From Isoetes taiwanensis (Eukaryota > Streptophyta > Lycopodiopsida > Isoetales > Isoetaceae), in contig JAJEKV010000317.1 in NCBI GenBank assembly GCA_021234155.1, forward strand, positions 250,001-314,000: a DNA stretch of 64,000 bases. Reading direction: 5' to 3'. The position numbers and the translations under genes were made by a program. Below the pieces are notes generated by a model that was given only the letters and a program-made list of their open reading frames with translations, was not told where the DNA came from and did not search any database. Positions 46,900 to 57,089 of the stretch are shown piece after piece; positions within the stretch are counted from its first letter, which is position 1, and each line of letters begins with the position of its first letter.

Positions 46900-48070
46900 C
46901 CATGACCCCGTAAGGCGAGATGTCGCAAATGAGAAACGCGAACTTCGACCCAGATAAAGGCTCTATTAGCGGCACAAGCATCAGTAGGGCAAAGCGACAC
47001 CTCAAAAAGTCGGGGAAGGATAAGAAGAGGAGTAAGAGAAGGAGGTCCCCTAGTACAAAAACCTCCGACTCAAGCTCGCTCTGCCGGACTCTGAGTCCGA
47101 GAAAGAGGCTGAGCAAGTGCCGGACCGTAGAGATGGCAGACGGAAGGACGCTAAGGCATTAGACTACCGAAAAAGGTAGACTCGGATTGGGCAACGTATG
47201 GAAGGCCCGGAAGCTTGAACAGTTCAGCAGAAACAGATCAGGCTTGGAAGCGAGGCATGGCTCGACGAGATGAGCGAAAGGACGGAAACGCTTATGGAAT
47301 GAAAGACAAGGACAAAGGCGGGGGTGGCAACCAACTTGAAGGGAGCCGCACGATCCGGTGGAAGGGTTATGCCAAGGCCCATGGCTTAAGCGAGAGATGG
47401 GTGCAGATTCAAGAAGTAATCTAAAAGCCTTCAAAGCGCCATTACGCTCCACGAACACAAGTTCAACATGATGCAAAGAATTTTACTGATTGCAAAGAAG
47501 GGTACAAAAAAGGCGTAAGTACAATCAAGAGTTCATGAGACTAAGGTCAGATGTGCCGGTTGAGTGAAAAGCACGCGAATGGAGAGCTACATTGAAGGAC
47601 TAAACTAAGAGATCCGTAGCTCGTAAGGGCAATAGACCCTAAGACGGTATCCGAGGCAGAATCCAAAGCAATCAGCTTGCAAGGAACGTGGCCTCAGAAC
47701 AGCGGGCAGAAGCAGCCATACTACTAGGATAGAGGCAAGGCAACAGGGAGTTATAGCCCTAGGGCAGCCAGCCCAAGTCCAGAAAATCCCATATATAGTG
47801 GCAACCTGGGGAGACAAGGAAAGGAAGTGGGTGTCCTTCAAGGACAAGCGGGGAAGGGTCGAACTACTTCAAAAGAAAAGGCGATCTTTCTTACAAGCAA
47901 TGCCCAAAGAAAAGAGGCAGGAGTGTATGGAGAAGCAGCTTTGCTTCAGATGCTTCCAGCCGTGCCGCGAAGCGGCGAATTGCCCTTCGGGTCATGAGCC
48001 CGGCGCAGCGAGTTGGGTGGATGGGACACTCGATGCGACGACGACGGCGAGGCAAAGGCGATTATATTGA
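46900..48070 (+). pseudogene. Ty3/gypsy Gag, broken
   Basis: Gag forms the particle and binds RNA. A basic start (KRHLKKSGKDKKRSKRRRSP, from 46920) is followed by pieces in several frames: YIEGLNYEIRSSLV and DPKTVSEAESKAISL (about 47590-47680) match the end of the retrotransposon Gag domain. CFRCFQPCREAANCP (about 47940) is the zinc knuckle, with its histidine lost. At least three frame changes occur. It lies between ORF2 and the protease, as expected for Gag. Confidence 0.7.
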
Positions 48071-48119
48071 GGGTGAGTGCCACATCTTTGCTGCTATAGA
48101 TACGTAACAGGCACGAATC

Positions 48120-48450
48120 TAAAGATAGAGTAATTTCCACAATAGGGAAGGCCAAAACCAAGTCCTTCATAGTCCTAATAGACTGAAGTAGCCACAACTT
48201 CGGCTTCTCAAGGATGGTCGGCGTGTTGAAGTTGAAACCCTTAAAGTCCAAGCCAAGGCCCGTAATCTTGGCGAGCGGAGCAATAAGACAAATGGCAGGG
48301 AAGAGGATCAATTTCGACATTGACTTGCCGGGAATTAATATCCCGATGGGAGCAGAAGTAATGGGCATCGGCAAGTACGACCTGATAATAGGAATGGAGT
48401 ACCTTGGACCAGCAGGGGCCATCATTGCCCCGTGGAGCGGAAGGTGACCC
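48120..48450 (+). pseudogene. Ty3/gypsy aspartic protease, broken
   Basis: FIVLID followed by a TGA stop (48184-48186), then SSHNF, is the remnant of the active site LIDSGASHNF. About 60 codons later comes [10 protein letters not shown], the conserved protease end (YDVILGMDWL type). The stop lies inside the catalytic loop, so the enzyme is dead. Confidence 0.75.
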
Positions 48451-49260
48451 TCACAACGCCCGGCGACAAAGTTATTGAGATCACAGGTAAAGAAGTTGCT
48501 CCCATCATGCAGTGTATGTCTATTAAGAAGCTGCTCAAGTCAATCAAGAGCGAGCAGGTAGCATACATTTTCAAACTTAAGATTGAAGAAACCGAGTCGG
48601 AGGAAAGCAAGGAAGACAAAGTGCTCAGCAAGTTGCCCAAGCAAATAGCCAACTTGATCACGGAGTTCCACGATCTCTTCCCAGATGAGATCGAGCAACT
48701 TCCTCGTTACAGGGGAGTCGAGTGTGAGATAGCACTCGAACCAGGAACCAAGTCGACGAGCAAAGCTCCGTATAGAATGACGACGCAGGAACTGATGGAG
48801 CTGAAGAAGCAATTGCAGGAATTGCTCGACCTAGGCTTCATTAGACCTAGCGTCTCACCATTTGGGGCACCCATTCTCTTTGTCAAGAAGAAGGAGATGT
48901 GCATAGATTACAGACAATTGAACAAGCACACCATCAAGAACAAGTACGCACTCCCCAGATCGGACGACTTGATGGATCAGCTCCAAGGGGCAAAGGTCTT
49001 CTCCAAGATCGACCTAAGGTCAGGTTACCACCAGATCAGAATAAAGGAAGAAGACATCCATAAAACGGCCTTCAGGACCAGGTATGGGCATTACGAGTTC
49101 ACGGTAATGCCATTTGGTCTATCAAATGCCCCAGTTACGTTCATGAGACTCATGAACGACATCTTCAGAGAATTCTTGGACACCTCATTGATAGTGTTCT
49201 TTGCGACATTACGGGTGTATAGCGATCCATTGAAGAACATGCACAACACGTAAGAAAGGC
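48432..49260 (+). pseudogene. Ty3/gypsy reverse transcriptase, catalytic box lost
   Basis: A 273-codon frame holds the RT fingers and palm: [77 protein letters not shown] and [16 protein letters not shown]. Where chromoviruses have [FY]IDDILVYS the sequence reads FFATLRVYS (about 49198-49224), so both catalytic aspartates of that box are gone. The thumb (49260-49500) is in broken frames. Family: Ty3/gypsy, chromovirus branch by its C-terminal chromodomain. Confidence 0.9.
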
Positions 49261-49679
49261 GCCGAGAAGTTGAAGAGGCATCAGTTGTATGCCAAGTTGT
49301 CGGGCGCCACCGCAATGAGAAGGTGGAATACCTCGTCATGTGATTTCAGCGAAGGAATCTCGACGGATCCCGCCAAGATTGAAGCGTTGATCCAATGGCC
49401 AGACCAAAGAACGCCCACGAGGTCAGAAGTTTCCCCGCCTAGCAGGTATTACAGAAGTTCGCGGAAGAACTGCGAAAGATAGCAGCCCCACCAACAGGAC
49501 TTGACTTAAGGCGTAAAAGGTGAAAATTAAGCGCACCATTGGCTTAAGAAAGCCCAAACAGATTTGAATTGTTGAAAGGAAGCTTTGACAACCGCCCCGC
49601 CTTGACCCCTCATGCACCCGCAGAAGGACAAACTAGTGGCTTTACGTGACGCAAGTAAGATAGCCACAAAAAGCTGCTC

Positions 49680-50105
49680 ATGCAAGAAGAGCTGGTAATA
49701 GCATATGATTCCGTAAAAGATGAACGACGCCAAAACGCGTTAAGCACCGACGACGATCGGGAATTGCTTGCGCTTGTCGGGGCATTGAGAATTTGGAGGC
49801 ACTACCTCTTAGGAAGGAAGTTCCAGTTGGACACGGATCATCAGAGCCTCCAATATGTATTCACGCAACCACACCTTAACCTGAGGCAGCGAAGGTGGAT
49901 GGAGTTCCTCGAAGAGTATGACTTTGACATAGTCTACAAGCCAGGGAAGCTTAATGTGGTAGCAGATGCACTTTCAAGGCATCCGCTGACAACTAGAGTG
50001 CATTGCAATGCAATCTCGACGCTCTCCAGCGATTTCGGGAAAAAAGATCGAAGAAACCTTGCCAACGGATGTGGACTTCAAGGAAGTATGGGCAAGCTTG
50101 TTTAA
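49680..50105 (+). pseudogene. Ty3/gypsy RNase H domain
   Basis: RELLALVGALRIWRHYLLGR, then FQLDTDHQSLQYV, RQRRWMEFLEEYDFDIVYKP and GKLNVVADALSRHP are the standard RNase H motifs of this group. The domain degrades the RNA template during reverse transcription. It is open here, but its upstream part and its connection to the RT are broken. Confidence 0.9.
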
Positions 50106-50129
50106 GGAAGCAAGAACAGACAAGGAGAG

Positions 50130-51448
50130 GAAAACCTTCAAAAATTTTAAGAAGGAAGGTAACCTTCTGTACCACAAGAACAAGTTGTGCGTGCCTGAAT
50201 CATTAGGAGTAAGGAAGTTGATCCTTCACGACACCCGCAACAGCCAATAGCTGGCCACGCAGGATTCATGAAGACATACTGGGTAAAAGCATGTTAGGGT
50301 GTACCACTTTTGGAACCTGCAAAAGTACATACACTAGGTACTTCAGAACTGGGTACTTTCTCATTTTTCTTTTCATTAAAACTAATACAAAAATCCAAAA
50401 TAAAAGTCAAGGACATGGTAATATTCAAAGTTAAGATAAAGATAATGCTATCGGAGACCAATATATATATAAAAAGTTCTAAAACATACCTTATATTGAG
50501 ATATTATACAGGTACCCAGTACCCAGTCCTGGCTACCTTTTTAGGTACCTTTTTTGTCACTAAATAATACTTTTTAAGGGACACCCTAACATGCTTTTAC
50601 CCTACTTCAAAGTGCGCAGTAGCTATTATTGGCCAGGAATGAAGAAGCAGGTAGCTCGCCACATCAAGGAATGTCAACTATGTCAGCAAACGAAGGCAGA
50701 ACAGCTTCGAATTCCAGGTGCATTGGAACCATTAGCGGTGCCAAACGCTAAGTGGGAGGTCGTCAGCATGGACTTCATAACAGGGCTCCCAAGGACAGTA
50801 AGAGGTAAGGATGCCTTGATGGTCGTGGTCGACAAGTTGTCGAAGATGGCCCATTTCGTGCCTTGCAGGACCACGGACACAGCTATGGATACGACAAAGC
50901 TCTTCACCAAAGAAATCTTCAGGCTTCATGGAATGCCAAGGGAAATTATCTCCGACCGAGATCCGAAGTTCATCAGTGCCTTTTGGCAGGATCTCTTTGC
51001 AACGATTCAGACGAAGCTATCCATGAGCACGGTCTATCATCCCCAGATGGATGGGCAAACAGAGCGGACCAACAGAATATTGGAAGATATGCTCCGAAAC
51101 TATGTCTGGAACAAACAAGGTATGTGGGAAGAGTTTATTCACTTGGTGGAGTTTGCATACAATAGCACCAAGCAGGAATCATCCCAAATGTCACCGTTCA
51201 TGATTAATTACTGCTACCAATGCCTAACTCCAGACACTTGGCACAACCCCGTGTCAAAAGTGGAAGTTTCGCAGCAAATGTTGGGCGACATGCAGCAGCT
51301 CATGGAAGAAGTTCGAGGATATCTTCTCGCGGCAAGGAGTCGACAAAAGAGCATCGCCGACAAGCATCCGACAGTCAGAGAGTTCCAAGTTGGAGATGAT
51401 GTATGGCTCAAGATCAAGGTAAAGCAAAAGCGAAGTCCGCGATCGTAA
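50130..51448 (+). pseudogene. Ty3/gypsy integrase, interrupted by a MITE
   Basis: The zinc-binding domain is split: LRKLILHDTRNS lies before 50277 and HIKECQLCQQTKAEQ follows at about 50660, with an inverted-repeat element between. The catalytic core is intact as a frame: VVSMDFITGLP (first D), IISDRDPKFISAFWQDLF (second D) and QTERTNRILEDML (E). Integrase inserts the cDNA into the genome. After SPRS a stop at 51446-51448 closes the frame before the C-terminal region. Confidence 0.9.
50281..50602. mobile_element. MITE-like element in the integrase gene, 322 bp
   Basis: Inverted ends of about 22 bases begin GGGTAAAAGCATGTTAGGGT on both sides. TACT flanks it (50277-50280 and 50603-50606). The interior is AT-rich with no transposase. 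The host pol frame on both sides shows the original uninterrupted sequence. The 4-bp duplication matches the type seen at 9865-12039, although the ends differ. Confidence 0.9.
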
Positions 51449-51657
51449 ATTGTAAGAAGCTTGCTCCAAGGTGGGCGGACCCTTCGTAATAATCCAAAGA
51501 GTAGGCAACCAATCCTACAAGCTAGACTTGCCAAAGACACTTAAAGATCCACAAAAGTCTTCCACGTGAGTTTGTCGAAGAAGCACACTCCCAATCCGCA
51601 TGAAGTCTCGACACTCCAACGATGTTGGAAATGATAGAAGAGCGATAGAAATGGTTC

Positions 51658-51858
51658 CAACTAATTCTTGATAAAGCATTCAAGAAAACAAGGAGATCGG
51701 AGTTTCTCCAATACTTGGTCAAGTGGAAACACTTGTCGTGGAAGACGCATACATGGGTACTTAAAAGAGATCCGATAAAGCAAGAACCACGCTTTATGGA
51801 GCAATGGGACGGCAAGGTCATCTCCAAGAAATCGGCCGGGGCATGTCGATTTGTGTAG
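51658..51858 (+). pseudogene. C-terminal chromodomain of the chromovirus integrase
   Basis: QLILDKAFKKTRRSEFLQYL, then VKWKHLSWKTHTWVLKRD and ending at TAG 51856-51858, matches the chromodomain at the end of chromoviral integrases (LVKWKN/GL....TWE). In place of the usual W-E after the threonine it reads W-V. A chromodomain directs insertion to chromatin with certain histone marks, which makes the upstream H3-like ORF of this family notable. It is separated from the integrase core by frame breaks (51449-51657). Confidence 0.85.
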
Positions 51859-52709
51859 ATTTATAGCTTGCATAGTTAAGTACCCACGCATGCAACCTAT
51901 GAGGTATGGGTTGCATGCGTTGTTACCGATGATGAGATCACTACGGTGATCTCTAGGACGGTGTAATGTCAATGTAGGCATGACCGCGGTTCCGCTTTTG
52001 GAAAGTCTACGTCCCCACTTTAAGTAGACGACCTCGAGAGATAAGAGGTCATTCAGAATGCATTGATAGGGAAAGCACCTCTAGCCAATGCCTACGGGGA
52101 GGACACTATCCTTCACACCCATATACGAGAAGGACCCTATCCTCCACGCTGGGCAACTAAAGGTGTAGGCATGAGCGCCATATAGGCATGATAGGCTACT
52201 GCTCTCCACTAACCATGATGGAAGAAGCATCCTCTTCCTACACCGGAGAGATTAGCCATGCATTCATGTAGATAGTTGGGGTGGTTCCCTTATAACCAAA
52301 TTTATAAATAATTAAAAATGGTACTAACGTAGTGTTGACTGCCAGAAGCCAATAGAGCTCCTGAGAGGGCTAGGAGGTCGAAGATTTTAAGACTTGCAAC
52401 ACAAATTTTGTTGTAATGTGTTGCAAGGAATGAAGAGTACCTCAGAGAATAATTGTATATATTGATAAACTAAAACATTATGATAAGTAAAACTAATGGG
52501 TAATTGTTGTAATGACATACGGATTGATAAGTATTTGATTGAATAATAGTATAATAATGTTCAAAAAATATTACCTTGAGGTAATCCTAATAAATATGTA
52601 ACTATGATAATAGTATATCGTATGCATCAAGTTGATTGCAGGTTAAGAAGATCCCAAGGTGGGGAGACCTAACGATGTTGCGGACATCATTAATTTAAGG
52701 TGGGGAGAA
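51859..52709 (+). other. 3' untranslated region and polypurine tract of the chromovirus
   Basis: No frame. A short palindrome GCATGCAACC...GGTTGCATGC lies at 51888-51920. The polypurine tract AAGGTGGGGAGAA (52697-52709) sits directly before the 3' LTR. Confidence 0.8.
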
Positions 52710-53966
52710 TGTGACGTTTCTAGTACGATATACCGGCCTCAAGACATATACCAGTACTACACCGGCCATCACGCCGTGACACGCCATACCAATTGACGGT
52801 AATGCCGACGGCGTGTAACAACAAGGGGCTCTAGGGGCAATCTTGTAAGGGTGCGCACACTTAGCAATGTGCGCACTTTAAACCTTTAAACCATTAAAGG
52901 CAGACCAAGGGTCATAGAAACCCTAAACCTAACTGATAGCCTATGTAAGGTAACCAAACCCTAATTCTTCCCTTTCCATCCATGAACCTTCCGAAGCTCC
53001 AAGCCATACCAAGAGTCAAACCAACTCCCAAGATCTGGCCGCGGCGCCCCCTAGCTCGTCAGATTCTCCATCCGACCGCATCCCAAGCGTAACAAACGAC
53101 ATGGACGCCTTGGGATCAAGAGGAGGAACTGTGGATCTCAGATTTAGTCGATTTAATAGCCTAAACCGTATTCCAGCCATCGAACCAATAGGTTTAGCCT
53201 ATTAAATTACCCTTAGTAGCCGCTGCATCCCCGTGATTGATTCCTAACTAAAGAACCTAACTCTATGATATAGATTAGTTCTTATTCCTTAGTTCTATGA
53301 TGATGTGATGGACGGATGAATTCCGTGGACTCATTGTATTGGGAAGGGGGTAGAGACTTAAAGCTTAGTAGTTGATGCTCCTAGCTAGCCACCTTAGCAC
53401 ACCGTAGATTCGCCCGCGGTACAAGAACCACACCGGTTATGGGTGAAGGGGCCGACGGCTCGAGAAGGAGGTTCGTGGTTCGACTCTTGACCGATCCCTC
53501 CGTGTAAAGTCTACCGGGGATCAATGTAGACTAGGTCTAATGGCTTGCCACCGCGTGTGGGTAAGGCATGGGCTCTAATACACCCGTGGAGTGGTGTTCA
53601 CTTTCCGTGGGTTAAGGTCGAATAAGGGCAAGGGCCCTCTAGTCACCTTGAGTCAAGATGGAGACCTCCGGGTGGGAGTGATCCCCACCGCCCCATCTGG
53701 AACCGGGAGATGCAACCCAGAATAGTTCCTTTGGCTATGCATCCGCGGCTACGGTGTGTCCCAACACTCTTCAACCTACTCTGCAAAGTGTGTACAGGAG
53801 GGGCGGATGGAGTGGACAACCCTATGCCATGTTCTCATGCCAGCCAAATCCATTGTCATGAATTTCGCCGCAATGAACTCGAGACCAAGCCGCCACCCTC
53901 CCCCGAGTCGAGCCTGGGTAGGAACCCATATGTATTGTGCTGATCTTTGTCTATGCAGATGTTGAT
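52710..53966 (+). repeat. 3' LTR of the plus-strand chromovirus, right end missing
   Basis: Starts TGTGACGTTTC after the polypurine tract. It is clearly similar along its length to the LTR at 57090-58552 read on the other strand (for example CTCATTGTATTGGGAAGGGG, TCTAATGGCTTGCCAC, CCCAACACTCTTCAACCTA). Similarity stops at about 53966, and the minus-strand ORF2 fragment begins, so the LTR end has been lost at a junction. Confidence 0.9.
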
Positions 53967-54465
53967 GTACCACCATCGAAACCTGGTCCACATCCATGGG
54001 AGGGATAGAGGTTTCCCCCATGGAGTTTTCGGCACGGTGGGAAAGGAAAATTGCTAAGGCGGCGGTGTGGGAAAAATACTTGGTCCTGTCGATTGTCAGG
54101 ACCATGTAGTCTGGCAACCTCTGGGCCTTGTTGGTCAGGTACTTGGCAATGTTTGGAACATCACCCAAGGCTGCTTGCAGGGATTGCCTGGGAACAAAGT
54201 AACTTGTACAAGGGGGGAGCTGCACTAAAGACGGTCCTACCCTAGCTTGGAACTCGGTCAAAACTTGTCTATATGCTGGGGTTGCGTGCAGAGTGGCTTG
54301 GACATCTATTTCTTTCCGGAAGACTCGGAAAATATTATTGACATCGGCCTCGGCAGCATGAGCACTGGCGCTGTACCATCGCCTGAAGTCAGCAGTTGCC
54401 ATGGGTCTAGGGAAGATGGGACTAACAAACAGATGTAAAAGCGCCTCAGGGAGCTGAAAGATCAC
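53967..54465 (-). pseudogene. Accessory ORF2 start of the minus-strand copy, truncated
   Basis: The likely start is MATADFRRWYSASAHAAEAD at 54402. The sequence runs through NNIFRVFRKEIDVQ and YRQVLTEFQARVGPSLVQLP to MGETSIPPMDVD. From FQA on it is nearly identical to the plus-strand ORF2 at 45.25 kb and supplies the N-terminus missing there. After about 53967 the open frame continues by chance into the antisense of the other copy's LTR, so the last 60-odd residues of the frame (to 53776) are not part of the protein. Confidence 0.75.
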
Positions 54466-54717
54466 CTAAAAGGTCAAGAGCAAACTTGTAGGGTGCTAAG
54501 TGAGAAATGAGGACCTATTTATAGAGAAGGGGAAAACCCTAATTTTTGGGTGACTTGAAAAACTCTTGGGGTTGGGCAATTCTAGCCTATGTTGAGGCTC
54601 AAATGGGGATTGGAAGGTTAGTTTGAGGGTTTGAGCATGACTGGGACTATCTAATAAACCTATTGCAACAAACTAGAAGTCAATTGGATATGGCATGGTC
54701 GAGAAAATGCTAGGAGG

Positions 54718-54983
54718 TCTCACACGTTGCGCCCAGATCAAAACCTGGAGTCTTGTTTTTTCTCCTGGCGCGACGTGTGAGACATCTGCCCTGTTTTGGT
54801 CAAAACTTGTCCAATTTGGCTGATCTAAGGGTCTAATCATGCTAGGCTCATCGAGTTAGGCAGAATTGACCCCTTACTTGGTCAATTTGGAGGTGTTTTG
54901 GTCTAATTTGGATATGGTCTCACACGTTGCGCCCAGGTCAAAAACTGGAGTTTTGTTTTTAGTCCTGGCGCGACGTGTGAGAC
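54718..54983. repeat. Hairpin pair downstream of the H3-like ORF
   Basis: Two copies (54718-54784, 54917-54983) of a 67-base hairpin. The arms are GTCTCACACGTTGCGCC and GGCGCGACGTGTGAGAC, and the loop is AT-rich with AACTGGAGTTTTGTTTTT. They lie between the H3-like ORF and ORF2. Confidence 0.95.
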
Positions 54984-55125
54984 ATCTCACTATTTTCTCT
55001 AGAAATGTCCTATTTAACTAAAATAAAAGCTGTTACTTGCTAACTCTGCTTAATTAAGTAAGATTACACATATAATCTACTCAAAATTCTTTGTATTAAC
55101 AAAATTTTCATCATTTACAAAATTT

Positions 55126-56416
55126 CTACTGGGGATCTCCCTTAATTATACTGGCCAACTGCATATCTTTCCTCATTAACGTTACTCGCTTGGCATGCAC
55201 GGTGCAGGCTGTGGAATCTTCAAAATGCTGCACTATCTTTTGCTCGGCCGCTTTCTGTAGTGCCAGCAGCATCTCGTCTGTTACCCTCATGCCGGTCTTA
55301 AAGTCCTGCATCACTTCTCTAACTAGACGGGCGAAGGGGGCACGGGGAATTAGGAAGCCGAAGCTGCGCTGGAAGTGCCTGATTTCTCGTATCTCGTTCT
55401 CCTTTCTGCTGGCTCTCTTCTTCGTTGGCTTCCTGAGAGGCTTGGGCTTCTCTGGCGGCGGCCTTAGGGTTTGCTTCTTCGTCGGATGTCTACCTTCGAT
55501 AGTTCTAACCCTGTTCTGCTGGTAATAGGAGTTGTAATCCTCCCACTTCTTCATATACGCGTTGTGCTCCCTCATCTTCCTCTCGTAGATCTTGATGGGG
55601 TCTGTCACATAAGATTCTCGGGCAGGTCGTGGCTGTTTCTTCCTGTCCCAAGTCGGGTATGGTGGGGGCTTCTGCGCCTGCTCGGGCTGCTCCGGGTCGG
55701 GTATTGCCTGCTCATTGACGGCATCCTTCGAAGAACCTGCCTCTTTATCATGGGGGTTAAAATCCTCATCCTATGAGTCATCCGAGGAGGATGGGGGCTT
55801 GTCTGCTGGTCGTTCTTGGATAACTACCTTGGTTCGTGGGGCTTTCTTGAGTTTCCTTTTGCCTACTTCCACGAACTTCCCCTTCTTCTTCTTCTTCAGC
55901 TCCTCGACTGCTTTCGCCTCCTCCTCTTCCCTCTTCCTCTTCTTTTCTGCCCTCTTCTCTCGACGGCGTTCTTTGGCTTCGTGCTCGCGAGCTCTTCTTC
56001 TTCTTCAGCTGGCTCAAGTGTCGGCTCCCTCTGTTCTTCTTGCTCCTCTGCCTCCTTCTCTCGAATCCAGGCTTCGAGTTCTTCCTCCAGGGTTGGCTCG
56101 GGAGTCGGCTGCCTCTGCTCTTCGCGAGCCTTGGTTCTCCGCTCTCGCTCCGCTTCCTCGTCCTCGAGCACTTCTGTTCCTGCTTCTGAGTGCACCTCGT
56201 CTTGATCGACCTGCTGGTCTATCTCTTCGTCCTGTGCTCCTCCCTGCTGGGATCCTTCCCTCTGGTGCTCCTCTGAAGCTGTCGCCTCGCTCGATGAAGA
56301 CTGGCCATGCCTGTTTAGAGGCGCTCCTGAAGCATTCGCTGTATCAGGCCAGGGTCTTGGGCGCTGGGCGATTCACCAGGTCGGGGAACTCGAGCAGTTT
56401 GTTTGGTTCTGGCCAT
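55126..56416 (-). pseudogene. Retrotransposon-borne histone H3-like ORF with H3 N-terminal tail
   Basis: The start ATG at 56416-56414 gives MARTKQTAR, identical to the start of histone H3 including R2, T3, K4 and R8; K9 is replaced by V. A long linker follows: acidic and Glu/Arg-rich (EEELEAWIREKEAEEQEEQR), then very basic (EKRAEKKRKREEE; ELKKKKKGKF), then proline-rich. The C-terminal fold (55392-55129) has REIRHFQRSFGFLIPRAPFA, RLVREVMQDFKT and HAKRVTLMRKDMQLA, aligning without gaps to H3 alphaN-alpha3. Lys79, Cys110 and His113 equivalents are kept; loop 1 has H3 length, unlike CENH3. At over 400 residues it is about three times H3's length. Lesions: a frameshift between 56373 and 56317, one near 55980, and a TAG at 55773-55771. 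It lies just after the 5' LTR and primer site, on the element's coding strand. Confidence 0.9.
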
Positions 56417-56626
56417 GTTTGACGGCTCGTCGATCTGAGGTCGGCGCCAAAAGATCGCCTTAAAAAGCGGGAGCAGATTTCTAAGGAGGGAATTTACAAA
56501 TGAGGGGGGTCTACATCTATTTATAGCTTGGGCAATTTTAGGTCAAAATTCAAGTTGCTCTATTTAATGTACCAGGGCATCTAGCGACTTAAAACATACA
56601 CTTATTTCAGAGTTTTCTAAGTACTG

Positions 56627-56884
56627 GTCTCACACGTTGCGCCAGGTCAAAACCTAGAGTTTTGTTTTTAGTCCTGGCGCAACGTGTGAGACATTGTACA
56701 TTTTTTACTAATTTATGTGATTGTAACATACCATTCTAGCTAAATCTTACCTTAGAACTCGATCTAGCATGTTACTTTTCTAAAATTCATCAAGTTTTAA
56801 GGTGTTTTTGGCCCAAAGTCTCACACGTTGCGCCCAGGTAAAAAACTGGAGTTTTGTTTTTAGTCCTGGCACGACGTATGAGAC
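56627..56884. repeat. Hairpin pair upstream of the H3-like ORF
   Basis: Two more copies (56627-56693, 56818-56884) of the same hairpin as at 54.7-55.0 kb, with a few substitutions. They lie between the primer site and the H3-like start codon, so they are in the 5' leader of the element. Confidence 0.95.
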
Positions 56885-57076
56885 CTTCTTGCTTTAGAAG
56901 GATTCGGCTCACTATTTTTAATCTTTTTATGTTCCAATTCTCTTAACTGTTACTAGCTTAGCATTTACTACAAAAATGAGAAAAAAAATTTCCCATTTTT
57001 CGAGGTTTGAGGATCCTATCAAGTTAGTACTACTGGGATCATGGTCAGTGCTTTGCCCTTGGTCTCCAAGAATATT

Positions 57077-57088
57077 GCTCTGATACCA
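57077..57088 (-). other. Primer-binding site of the minus-strand chromovirus
   Basis: The minus strand reads TGGTATCAGAGC one base after the LTR end, complementary to initiator tRNA-Met. It fixes the orientation of the copy and makes 57090-58552 its 5' LTR. Confidence 0.95.
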
Positions 57089-57089
57089 C

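Noticed and set aside
53776-53966. C-terminal part of the 229-residue minus-strand frame
   Set aside because: It is antisense translation of the neighbouring copy's LTR; the true ORF2 similarity ends at MDVD.
55715-56422. 235-residue plus-strand frame opposite the H3-like ORF
   Set aside because: Shadow of the Glu/Lys/Arg-rich linker; Ser/Leu/Phe-rich and without support.
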